Source of the DNA: Oreohelix idahoensis
Lineage: Eukaryota; Mollusca; Gastropoda; Stylommatophora; Oreohelicidae
Direction: 5' to 3'
Assembly: GCA_024509875.1 (NCBI GenBank)
Contig: JAMPIV010014846.1
Location: forward strand, 710,001 to 774,000
Length of the DNA stretch: 64,000 nt
Shown here: positions 25,501-38,143 of the stretch, in pieces
How the letters are laid out: each line of letters starts with the position of its first letter
Numbering within the stretch: the first letter of the stretch is position 1
Translations under genes and position numbers: made by a program
Notes under the pieces: generated by a model
What the model saw: only the letters and a program-made list of their open reading frames with translations
What the model was told of the DNA's origin: nothing
Database searches by the model: none

Positions 25501-28500
25501 CACCGTCAAATAAATCTCGTTCTGGTGCTCGCCCTGTGGAGCTCCACCAGGCAGGTGCAGTGCCGGGCTCTGAGCCTCGACAGAGCCCACCCTCAGCTAC
25601 TGGAGGACCCTCTAGACCGTCTTGTGGAGTCAGCAGACGGCGGAGGAGAACTACTGACCAAAACAAAACAGAAAAAGAGAAACCCAGAGTGCCACTTGTC
25701 ATGATGCACTGGAATGCAGAGGGAGTGAACAGCAAGCAGGCTGGATACAGCAAAAAGACAGAGCTGGAAAACATCTTGTATGAGAAGCAAGTCAGTGTTT
25801 GCTGTATCCAAGAGACTCACTTGAAAGCAGATCAAACCTTTAAAATAAGGGGATATCAATGCTTCAGATCCGACAGACAAGATAGACGAAAAGGAGGAGT
25901 ACTTACTCTTGTAAGGAATAACATTCCTGCACACGAAAGGAAAACCTTCATGGATGGAGCAGAATATCAGCTGCTGCAGATAAAGGTAGACAAGATGGAA
26001 ATAGAACTCCTGAACTATTACTGTCCGAACAACAAACCCCTGAGTCTCAGCTCTATACAGGTACCAGCCACCAACTTTATAGCAGTTGGAGACTTTAATA
26101 GCCACTCCCAGAGCTGGGGCTATAACCATCTGGATCACAGAGGTGAAGAGGTTGAAACTTGGCAAGATGATCACTCCCTAATCCTAGTCAATAATGCCAC
26201 AGATACTCCTACCTTCTACTCCAGAGGATGGCACACAACTTCAACACCAGATCTTGCCTTCTCCACACCAGATATAGCTGGATCTATTAGTAGAGAAGTA
26301 GGAGACCAACTAGGGGGAAGCGACCATCGCCCAATCTTTCTTACTGTCCAGAGTGCAACTCTCAGTACAGGCCCAGCCATTACAAGATGGAACTACAAAA
26401 AAGCCAACTGGGGTTTATTCAGGCATCAGGTGAACACGCTGCTGTCTACCCTCAAGGTACAGAACAGAGACATTAATGAAGTGGTAAAAGACTTCAACAG
26501 ATGCATACTACAAGCTGCAAAAGAAACCATTCCCAAAGGATGCCGGCGTAACTACATACCATACTGGTCCAGCACACTCCAAGAACGTCAGGAAGCTATG
26601 GACAAGGCTAGAAAGGACGCAGAGTCTCAGCCTTCACTTGAAACTCACAACAAATGGAAAAAGGCTGTAGCAGAGTTTCAGAGAACAAAGCTAGAAGAAA
26701 AGCGGAAAAGCTGGAGAACTAAAACGGCATCGCTGAACCTTGAGAAAGACGGCAGGAAACTTTGGAGATTAGTCAAGTCTCTAAATGAAGAGCATTCCTC
26801 ACCAAGGCAGACTATCACATTGGATGAAGGTGGCAAACTTTTCAGAGGAAAACAAGCTGCAGACTTGTTTGCTAGAAGATACAGTTCAGAAAGCAACTTA
26901 CCCATTAACATAGACCATCAGAGAGAGATAAGAAAAGAAATACTGGCAACCATGGGACAGACAGATACTCCTGCCCCAATGAGGGAACCCATCACACTAG
27001 GAGAACTACAGAAGGCTATTTCCAAGCTTAAGTTTCAAAAGTCACCCGGCCCAGACAAAATCAGCAACGAAATGCTAGTAAATCTGAGCTCAGCAGCAAA
27101 GACAAAACTGCTTGAGATATTCAACCACAGCTGGTTGAAAGGAACGGTACCCCAAGTATGGAGAGAAGCCATCACAATACCCATACTAAAGAAAGGGAAA
27201 TGTAAGACCGAGGCTGCAAGTTACCGGCCAATCAGTCTCACAAGCTGTGTTGGGAAGACTATGGAGCGAATAGTCAACCACAGATTGAAATGGTATTTAG
27301 AGTCTGAGCAGATCCTGGTGCCGGAACAAGCTGGATTTAGAGAATGCTACAGTATAGAAGACCAAGTTACTTACTTGTCTCAAGCAATAGAAGATGCCTT
27401 CCAGGAGAAGAAAAAGGTCCTAACGATCTGGGTCGACTTCAAGCAGGCCTTTGACAAGGTGTGGAAAGATGGCCTCATTGCAAAACTTAGGAGAAGTGGA
27501 ATCCAAGGCAACATGATGAAATGGATCCAGTCATACTTGCATAACAGGAGAACTAGAGTCACTCTTGACGGTCTGCAGAGCAGAAAAGTGTTGCTCCATC
27601 AGGGGGTACCTCAAGGAGGAGTAATTTCCCCAACACTCTTCCTTGTTTACATCAATGACCTGGTGAAAGATCTCCCTGCAGGAGTTAAAGCTGCCTTATA
27701 TGCAGATGACCTAGTACTCTGGTGCGCTGATGAAAATGTCACCACAGCAAATTATAGAATGCAGCGGGCAGCAGACATGCTAGTGTCATGGGCAGAGAAA
27801 TGGCTTATCACAATAAACACAGACAAAACCTCCACAACACTGTTCTCCCTCGCCCCCAAGGACAAATCAGCTAACATACACCTAGGGACAACCGTGATCA
27901 AGGAAGAAAGCTACCCCACCTATCTTGGGGTGACATTTGACCAAAGGCTTACATGGAATAAGCATATTGAAAATGCAGAAGGAAAGGCCCGAAGACGACT
28001 AGGCATACTCAGAAAATTAGCAGGTACCAACTGGGGAGCAAATGAACGAAATCTAAAGAAGATTTATAATGGAGTAATAAGACCACACTTAGAGTTTAGC
28101 TCAGCAGCATGGTCATCAGCTGCTAACTCACATCTGCAGTCTTTGGACAAGGTGCAAAATCAAGCTCTCAGGCTCATTACAGGAGCCATGAAAACTACAC
28201 CAATAACAGAGATGCAGAAGGTTGCTGGATTACAGACATTGTCCCATAGAAGAGACACAAAAACCATGATCCAGATGGAAAAGTACAACAGTATGCCAAT
28301 GCACCCAATGAAGGCAAGACTAGATGATCTGGCATTGGGACGTCTAAAGCGTAGCAGCTTTGTGCATCGGGGAAAAGACTTATAAGACAGCATCAAGAAG
28401 ACCTATCCATGAAGACAACACCACTGAAGCCCACCCTATACCCTGTACCATGGGAGCAGGCCAGCAGTGCCCTCCAAATTAATACAACAGTCAGTGGTCT

Positions 28501-31500
28501 CACAAGTGGATGTGAGTATAATGATCTGCAAAAACGAACTGCTACATTGAGTATGATCCAAGAAAGCTATCCCGATCAATCATGGATACATGCCTATACA
28601 GATGGATCAGCAACTAATGCTGTTAGGAATGGAGGTGCCGGTATCTTTATCTCATATCCTGACAACCACTATGAGACTAGGCACATTCCCACTGGTAAAT
28701 TCTGTTCCAACTATACAGCTGAGGTTCAAGCTCTAGAGCAAGCTGCAAATATGATTTATAACACCAACTCTGACTGCCACCAGGTAGTCATCCTCACAGA
28801 TGCACTGTCTGTCCTGCAAGCTCTCAAGGGTGGTAAACTCCCGCATCTGAGAAATGAACTAAACAAGGTAGCTGCCAAAAAGAGAACCATACTTCAGTGG
28901 GTACCATCTCATTGTGGTGTACCCGGAAATGAAAAGGCAGATAAACTTGCAAAAAAGGGAGGAGAATGTGAACAAGAAGATAATGAAGTCACATACTTTG
29001 AGAAAAAGAGAGCTATCCAGACTATCAGAAGAGAACAGAACCAACCCAAAGACGACTATCACACTCTCGACCGGCAGGGACAGACAACTATTTTTCGACT
29101 CAGGACAGGGCATAACAAACTGAATAAACACATGCACAAGCTACGATTGTCTGCTTCACCACTGTGCACATGTGGATTAAACGAACAAACTGCTGAGCAT
29201 GTTCTACAGGACTGTCCTCTGTATGACCAGTTAAGAAAGATATACTGGCCCAATGACTCAACACTAAACTCAAAGCTATATGGAGTTAAAGAGGAACTTC
29301 AAACAACAGTCGAATTCATCATGAGAACTCGTCTGACGGTGTAATCATCAAAGATGCGATCGCAAGAAGAAGAAGATTAGTAAAAAAAGATAGGTGTGAG
29401 GTCGTAGTGGTAGCAAGAAGGGCCTTCTGAAAATTCACAGCTACATTTTATCTCAGGAGCCTTCACAGCTGACCTCATGCATCACACTTAGTAATATCAC
29501 CATCATACAATACCATCAAAACCACTACATATATTGGGAGCTCGTCTGGGATTTAAATTAATCACATATATTAGGATCTCCTGGGGGGAGAAATAATTAG
29601 GGGAACACATTATAAAAATTAAAAGTGTCCCTGAAAATAAAAGTTGGTGAATCTTCACAGCCAGTGGTAGTTAATTAATTAATTAGAATTATTTTAGTCT
29701 AGAGTAATTAGAATTACTTTAGTAGTTGGAAATTTTATTTTGCACATTGCTAGATTTGTTTAAAAAGTATGGCGGAGCTGGCCAAATTCAGATCAGCTGC
29801 TGTGCTAACGGCAAAGGAGATGGGAATGGATGGTCAGATTTTAATTCAATACGTAACGGCTGAATGTGATAAATATATTGAAAGGGAAGATAGAAAGGTA
29901 GCTGAAGAGAAGAGGTTACAAGTTGAGGCTGATAGAGAAATTAAGAGGCTGCAGATTGAGGCAGAAGACAAACGACAGCAAAGGGAGGCAGAAGATAAAA
30001 AGGCCGAAAGGGAGGCAGAAGATAGAAGGTTGCAAAGGGAGCACGAATTACGACTAAGGGAGCTGGAGCTACAAGGCCAGGCTCCTGAAAATGGTGCCAG
30101 CCCTTTTGCCTCAGATGCTACGCCCAGTCTGGGAGCCTCAAACTCAGCTATGGGGTTTCATTTAGACCATTTTGTTGAAAAAGACGATGACATAGAGGGG
30201 TACCTAGGACGTTTTGAGTTATTAGCTACTACATATGGGTTAGAGAGAGAGAGAGAGGTGGAGTTTAAAGCTATCACAGGGACTGAGAGGTACTTCTTAT
30301 GAAGTCTTCGCAAAAATGAACAGAGAAGACCAAGACAATTATGACATGTTAAAGCAGGCTTTGTTATTGAGGTACGAAAAAAATGGTGAATTTTATCGTA
30401 AGAAATTTAGAAATGCCAAACTGTTGTCTGGGGAGACATACCACCAATTCTCTGCCAGACTGGAAACCTATTTGGAGAAATGGACTGCTCTGGGGAAGAC
30501 CCAAGATCTTAAAGAAATGATCATGATTGAGCAATTGAGAGAGTCCATGGCTCCAGACATGAGAAAATTTCTCATGGAACAAGGTGCAGAGAAGTTGGGA
30601 GAGGTTTTAAATGTCGCTGAGAGGTATCAGGCAGCCCAGGCAGAGGTAAGTGGTGCTAAAAAGAAGCACATAGACAATTTTAAAGCTCCACAGCAATTTA
30701 ATAAATTTGATAATAGAGAGCAGGGAAATAAAGGTAGGACAAACTTTGAACGGCCAAGAAATGACTATCGAGACAGAAACTCACAGTTCAATGACCAAAA
30801 ATTCAATGAAAGAAAACCGTTGAACCAAGGAAAAAGATGGTGTAAATGGTGCAAGAAAGATAACCATAACACCGAATTTTGTAGAAGGAAACCTTCAAAC
30901 ATTGCTGCAATGAAGTCGGGGACGCAAAGATTAAAGGTTAATCCTAATGGACAGCAGGAACCTTATCACCCCCCAGTTTGTGAGGATGTTATTTGTAATG
31001 GGGTCACCATAAGGTGCCTTTATGATACAGGTTTGGATTATGATTCAGTTGTGAAGTCTAGCCTAGTGGACCCAAGTCAGTATACCACAGAAACAGTGGA
31101 AATACAAGGGGCGACTAAGGACATACCACTCATGACACTTCCCATCGCAAGGATAACGGTGAAAACTCGCTATGTGGAAGGAGAAATCAGAGCAGCAGTG
31201 ATAGATGAACCAATCTACCCTCTGATATTGGGGTGTAGATACGTCTTCTTGGGGAATCCCGAGAGACCTGTGATCATGGCGACAGTGCAGACCAGGTCAC
31301 AGAAGAAGGAGGAAGAAGGTGAACCTATAAATGCTCATCCAGAGGAGATGAGGAAGGCGCAGGCTGAGGATAGGACACTCAAGCCATGTTTTAAAAAATT
31401 GCCCAAATGCCACACACCTCCGAGCAAGGGGGAATATTTCATGAAGAACAAACTATTATACAGGAAGGCCGGAACTGGAACAAATGGTCACAACCAGCTG

Positions 31501-34500
31501 GTTCTTCCCACTTCATATAGAGATAAAGTGATGGAATTCGGGCATGCGATTCCCTTCAGTGGTCACATGGGGATCAGCGCCACAGGACAGCGTATAGCTT
31601 GTCATTACTTCTGGCCAGGGATAACGGAGGATATAAAAAGATATGTCAAATCCTGCCCAGAATGTCAAAGGGTAGCTCCAAAGCACTGGACTGCTCCTGC
31701 AACTCTAGGGGAAATGCCCATAGTGGGAACACCTTTTGAGAGGGTTGCAGTGGATATTGTGGGACCTCTCACTCGGACCAAGAGGAGGAACAGTTACATC
31801 CTTACTCTGGTGGACACTTGTTCTATGTGGGGAGAGGCGGTAGCCCTGCCATCAATTGATTCAAAACATGTAGCAGAGGCACTACTTACAATATTTACCC
31901 GATTAGGATTCCCGCATCAAATCTTGACGGATAATGGTTCTCAGTTCAAGGGGAAACTAACGGAAGAAGTTTTTAAGCTATTTCAAGCCAGACACTTTCA
32001 TTGTAGTCCGTACCATCCACAAGGGAACGGCCAGGTAGAGAGGTTCAACGGGACTCTCATTTCTATCCTGAGAAAGCTGGCACACGAAAAACCGGATCTG
32101 TGGGATCAATTCCTGCCCGCCGCATTGTTTGCGTATCGGGAGGTACCACATAGTTCAACCGGGATGGCTCCCGCAACTCTGCTATTTGGGAGGCCAATAA
32201 AAGGTCCATTAGAAGCTTTATTAAGGACCTGGACAGATGAGAAGGCGGAAGAGACTGTTACCTCATCTTATCAATACGTGAACGAACTGACCACTCGTTT
32301 GAAAGCTGGATGGAAACTGGCAAATGATAATTTGAAACAAGCCAGGAAGAAACATGCAGCATATTTTAATAGGAAGGCAAAGGACAGAGAACTAGCTGTG
32401 GGAGAGAAGGTGCTGCTTCTACTACCCGGTAGCCAGAATAAATTACAAATTGGATGGCAAGGTCCATATACGGTTCTAGAGAAGGTGTCTAGAACAAACT
32501 ATAAAATTGACAAAAAGGGGAAGGAGAAAGTTTATCATGTAAACCTGTTAAAGAAGTATCTGGACAGACCACTCCAGGAAAGCACCCCCTTACTGACCTT
32601 AGCTATCGCAACTCAAATGCAAAAGGAACCACTCACCTCACATGAATACCCATTACATCCTTGTGAAACAGCAGCACAGGTAAAAGTCAGTAAGCACCTG
32701 ACTAAAAACCAGAGGGAGAGAGTTCAACAGGTTCTGGAGGAACATACAGATGTATTAACAGATAAACCAGGCCATACAAATTTGCTACAGTATGACATGA
32801 AACTGGTAGACTCAAACCCAATCTGTATGAGAGCCTATTCTATTCCGTTCGCGAAGGAGAAGGCATTGAAGGAAGAAATAGATTATTTGTTGAAGGAGGG
32901 GATTATTTCGCACAGTGAATCATCTTTTAGCTCTAGTGTCGTTTTGTTGAGAAAACCGTCTGGGGAACACAGACTGTGCATAGATTACAGGAAACTGAAT
33001 GCTGTCACAGAAGGACAAGTGGATCCATTACCAGACACAAAACAGTTATTTGCCAGACTGAACAAGGCAAAATACTTTTCAAAGGTGGATCTTAGTAAAG
33101 GCTATTACCAGATCCCAGTGAAGCCTGAAGTGAGACCTTATTTGGCTTTTAGCACTTCGGATGGACATTATGAATTCAACATGCTACCATTCGGACTGAA
33201 AAATGCTCCGAGTGTATCTTCAAGGATGATGCGCAAATTGTTGGATCCCCTGAATAACCCATGTATCACGAATTTCATGGATGATATTCTCGTCGCCACA
33301 GAGACATTTGAAGAACACATTGAAGCTCTAGAAATGTTATTTAATAGGCTTAGGGAGGCGAACTTAACTGCTAGGCCAACAAAATGTTGTATTGGATGCA
33401 AAGAGTTGGAATTCTTGGGACACACTGTATATCAGGGTAACATGACCCCTGATCCCAAGAACTTGGAAAAACTGCAGAGAGCACCTAGACCACAAACAAA
33501 AAAGGACGTGCGATCATTCGTGTCGTTATGCGGATTTTATCAAAAATATATCAAAGATTTTAACTCTATTTGTGCTCCTCTGACTGATCTGACTCGCAAG
33601 GGACTTCCAGATAAAATTATTTGGACTGCGCAAAGTGAATTAGCGTTCCAAGACTTAAAGGAAAAACTCACTAGCAAGCCTATTCTCAAACTGCCTGATT
33701 TGACACAGGACTTTGTCTTAAGAACCGATGCAAGTAATGTAGGACTCGGAGCGGCTTTGTTGCAAAGATCATCTTCACCTGATGGGGAACTGAAACCAGT
33801 CGCTTATGCAAGCCGCAAATTGAATAAGGCGGAACAAGGATACTCCACAAGCGAAAAAGAATGTTTAGCGTTAATCTGGGCAATAAAGAAGTTTCAAATC
33901 TATCTGTATGGTAGGACTTTTGTGGTCGAGACGGATCATCAGCCTCTCGTATTCTTATCTCAGGCTAAGCATGAAAACGCAAGATTGCTGAGGTGGTCTT
34001 TATTGCTTCAACCTTATCAGTTTAGTATCCAATATATCCCAGGCAAATTGAATGTCGGTGCAGATTTCCTCAGTCGGCACCCCTGTGATCAAAATTAGAG
34101 TAATGGCAGGCGTGAGGAGAGATTTTATCTATGTGTATCACTGGTTTTAGAACTTGCCGTAGGCATGTTTTCAAGTGGGGAGATGTGTCATAAAATTAAC
34201 AGTGATACAACGTAAAATATCTCCAAAGGATAAAATGTAGGGATAAAAAGAATGCGTAAGTTACTAGAAGGCATGATCGCCCACGCCGCGGGTCATCACC
34301 CGCCATGGAAATTAAATTGCTAGAACGTTTACCCTTGGAACGGAATGAGAACGAAGATCAAAAGGAAAAATCTGACTGAACATGTGCTTGAAACTAGCAA
34401 GGCTAAAAAGATGCAATTGGGGGGGGGGGGAACGGAGGAAAAGTCACGTCCCCAAGTTGACACAAGGTAAAGTAATCGACAAAAGGGACCATAGTTATTA

Positions 34501-36778
34501 TACGCAACAGTCATTTTTTGGACGCTTTTGCGATATTTTGTCCTTTATTTGAATGCAGCGGCAAACGTTTCACAGAAGATTCTAGAAAATATTTCGAAAA
34601 AAACAACTAACCTTGAAAAGTAACTTTTTCTTAATAATGATGTTAGGAATATAAAACCTAGCTGGCCGGATGGCCCATCTTGAGCAGTGAAATAATATGC
34701 TTTCATTTATACAGTCGGATAGATAATAAGAAAGATATTGACAAAAGACTGTGTTGTTCATATCAACGAACGACTGCATTGAAACAATAATGTCACTAAT
34801 TTTCAAAAAAGTGTGGCCTTGAAGACGCCAGTGCTAAAATCTAGTTAGAATGAAAGAGAGAGGGTGTTAAGGAGAATTGTGGCTAAAAATAACTTTTCAG
34901 GCAAATTTGTGTAGGGGAGGGCAGAGTTGGTTCAAAAAACAAGTGTGTTTTTTTGTGAAACGCAAGTAGAGACGGACGGACCAACAGACAAATATGCATA
35001 CTTGACTGAGGTATGACTGAAATGACTTTTGGTAGGATATTTGAATTTCAAAAAAGAAAAGGCAGTGATTGGCCATAGATGAATATATTATCGGCGCTCA
35101 GACGCGCATTTTGGGCCATTCAGTATCAGTTGTGCTTGTAGACACAGTGAATTATTTAGTGGTGATTTCCCAGCCGCAAATTGAAGTAGGTAGAGGGACG
35201 CCATCCTATAGCCAGCAGCTCAGCTGAGTTTTGCTAGCATATACTGTGTTCTATGTTCATAATTCTGGTAAGACTGAAATTATTTCTTTGTACATTTTAA
35301 TATTTGTTTAAGGTTTCGAGTGATTTGATACTGCCATATCAAAATCTATCCCTTACAACAAGTAAGGATTCGCTCTAGACCCCCCGCCCTAGTTCAGGGT
35401 CTAGAGACAAATAAAATACATAAACTCCAGCAAGGATTAGGAAGGACAGATCAAGTGTTGAGATCAGTGGAACATATCACCTATCCTATTCTATGGCAGG
35501 AAGCTAATAAACATATTTCGGAATATGTAGTCTGGGAGAACTTATCCTATGTGAAACCAACTTGGTAAGATGTGCTGTATGGTCAGAGAGATCTGACCCG
35601 TCTATATGGTGTTGTTGTTGTGTGGTGTTGTGTCCAGAATTAATTTAGAGGATGGAATTCTGACACATAACTAATACTTTGATTGCAGAGCTGTGAGTTT
35701 TTTTATTTGGCACCAATGTGGTGTCAAATGTGTTGAATATTACAAGAGGGACCCGTGCAGTAACATTGTGTCAGAGCAGCCTATTATAGCCCCCAAGCAC
35801 GGAGAGGTGGGGCCACCAGACTTCTGATATAGCCCCCAAGCACGGAGAGGTGGGGCCACCAGCCTTCTGATATTGCCCCCAAGCATGGAGAGGTGGGGCC
35901 ACCTGATTCCAGCACCAGACTTACTCCTGCAAGTTACGTGAGAGTCTGGCCTGCTGAAAACTCACCAACTTGATTTCTAACACACCAATTATAATACCCT
36001 CAATAAAGGGGCAATGTGTAGTCGCTATAGATCGGGAGTGATGAGTCCACCCCAACAGCACATCCATAAATAGTTCTTCCCATAAAGTACAACTATAAAC
36101 AGTAATAATATTAACTAGTCTTGTAACATACCTATGAACACAATTTTCATGTATTATGCCATATATTCATGCATATCATTAATACTTTCAAAACCTTTCA
36201 TATGTTCTGACCAAAATAAAACCTTGGTTCAGAACAAATAAATTTAAAGAAGATTTACTAAAAAAAAATTACACAGCTTGAGTTAGTTTAGTGTGTTTTA
36301 AATTTATTAATATTATTAGACTTATTAAATATCTGTGTGTGTGTGTTTGTATATATTAATACAACACCTTACATTCAGTACCCTAGATTTTTTAACGTAG
36401 CCACATTCATTAGTAAAAAAAGATAGGTGTGAGGTCGTAGTGGTAGCAAGAAGGGCCTTCTGAAAATTCACAGCTACATTTTATCTCAGGAGCCTTCACA
36501 GCTGACCTCATGCATCACACTTAGTAATATCACCATCATACAATACCATCAAAACCACTACAATATTTCACTGGGATTTTGTGTTAAGCTGAATAACGTA
36601 TTAAATGAACTTATAGCTAAATTTTCTCCAGCCGTAAACGTAATTTATTTTCTTGCTATTCCTCAGTAGGAGAGGCTTTAAATATTATAAGACGATGGAC
36701 GATCGATAATTTGTTTGATACCATTTATTTCTATTTTCATCATGCGTAAATTTTAAGTGACTAGTGTTCATAACTCGT

Positions 36779-36868
<90 letters not shown>

Positions 36869-38057
36869 TACCGGAGTGATTTACAGGTCTTACCCAAAAA
36901 CGCGGGTGTTAGAATATAATTATAGTATGATTACCTGTTATCTATTCTCTTTTATATAGGTAGATCATACCTTTGCGATCCAGCGGTTCATATAGAGATG
37001 TATGGCCAGATGTCTTATGGCATTCCAATTATATGTTCCTAAACATACAACCATTGTCGATGAAAATCTGATGTTGGAGACCCTTTGCGGTCCACCTTCT
37101 CCACCCATGAGAGTGGTTAAATAACCAGAACACTTCAATGTAAAATTTTTTAAATGTTAAACTGGAACGGGACTATGCCAGAAGATTTTTCCATTTTATC
37201 CATATAAATATTACTGGCCTGATGTGGCAGAACTTACAGCACTAATTTTTCTTTAAAAACCATATGACAGTAAAGTTTTCCTACCACCAAATTCTACAGA
37301 GAGAATTCACGGGTCATACTCGGCTATTTCCTTCCGAGAACAGCCTGGGAGTATCATTCTGTTGTTTCACATTCACTACGACAGACAGAGTCACAGCCAC
37401 TGGAGGCTAGACCACTCCGGGAAAAACTATATTAACTTATAAATTTCCAGGACAGTGCCGACACCTAGAAAAACTTATCCCAAACCAATACCTGCAGTAC
37501 GAAGAGGAATACCCAGGGAAAAAAAATAATCAACGCACCAATTCAGCGACTCTCTGAAAAAATAGCAGTTGCCTAAACGGAGAGTCTGGGGCTGAACTGG
37601 ACAAATAATAGGACTTATAATAATCTTAAATACAATGTGTTTGATAAATTCCATGGAATGTATGCAGAGTCGGCTGAGGGGTAAGTATAACTGAAGTGAG
37701 CTCATTTTATGTGTGTAGAGAGTGAAACAGAACGAAATAACTTATTTCTTAAGTTACTACTAAAATAACATCTTCTTTTTTCATTTATCTCTCACTAATC
37801 TGAATGCCCACGGGAAAGTTAAATCAAGGACTTATTCTTTACCCGTCCTGACTGCCCCTACTCCCATTGTTAATTATTTGATCTTTTTGGGTATATTAAC
37901 TCGGGTGGGATCTTTCCAAATTTTCCTATACAAGAGGGAAGGCATATTAGATTTATATTTTTACTTCTCTGATGTAACTAAAATGTATTTCTTGATGTTG
38001 TGGTATTTAGCGAAAATAAATTTAATAAACCTTACTCTATAGTGTCGGTCAAACCCA

Positions 38058-38143
<86 letters not shown>

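Larger units (their letters stand above)
24416..29375 (+). mobile_element. full-length LINE of EN-RT-RNase H type inserted in the LTR
   Basis: Borders are given by ATTAGTAAA before (24407-24415) and after (29376-29384), and by the uninterrupted site in the 3' LTR (36409-36417). It has an approximately 1.07 kb 5' region starting near 'ctccacatgtaagcctacct', one long coding region now in two frames, and a short (GAA)n-like 3' tail ('cgcaagaagaagaag'). An apurinic-like endonuclease, RT and C-terminal RNase H in a single ORF suggest the I/ingi group of non-LTR elements. I cannot choose the clade without a tree. No separate gag-like ORF1 is recognised. Confidence 0.92.
22177..36562 (+). mobile_element. 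Gmr1-like Ty3/gypsy retrotransposon, element B, with a nested LINE
   Basis: Complete insertion with terminal repeats beginning TGTCATAAAATTAAC and ending CCACTACA. It is bounded by the 5 bp target duplication ATATT (22172-22176 and 36563-36567). Order: 5' LTR (split by a LINE), primer-binding site, gag, protease, integrase, reverse transcriptase, RNase H, polypurine tract, 3' LTR. Without the LINE and its duplicated target the element is about 9.4 kb. The two LTRs differ at only about 20 positions by eye over 2.38 kb, so the insertion is young. A one-base frame break in gag is the only obvious coding defect. Placing integrase before reverse transcriptase is the hallmark of the Gmr1-like lineage and is otherwise typical of Ty1/copia. 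Confidence 0.93.

Noticed and set aside
25593..26174. 193-codon minus-strand frame
   Set aside because: Antisense shadow of the LINE endonuclease coding region.
30290..30320. Programmed frameshift between gag and pol
   Set aside because: The break is inside the capsid region of gag, not at the gag-pol junction, and lacks a clear slippery site; the sister element reads through here.
34099..34185. Envelope gene after pol
   Set aside because: Only 88 bases separate the pol stop from the 3' LTR; no env-like frame exists.
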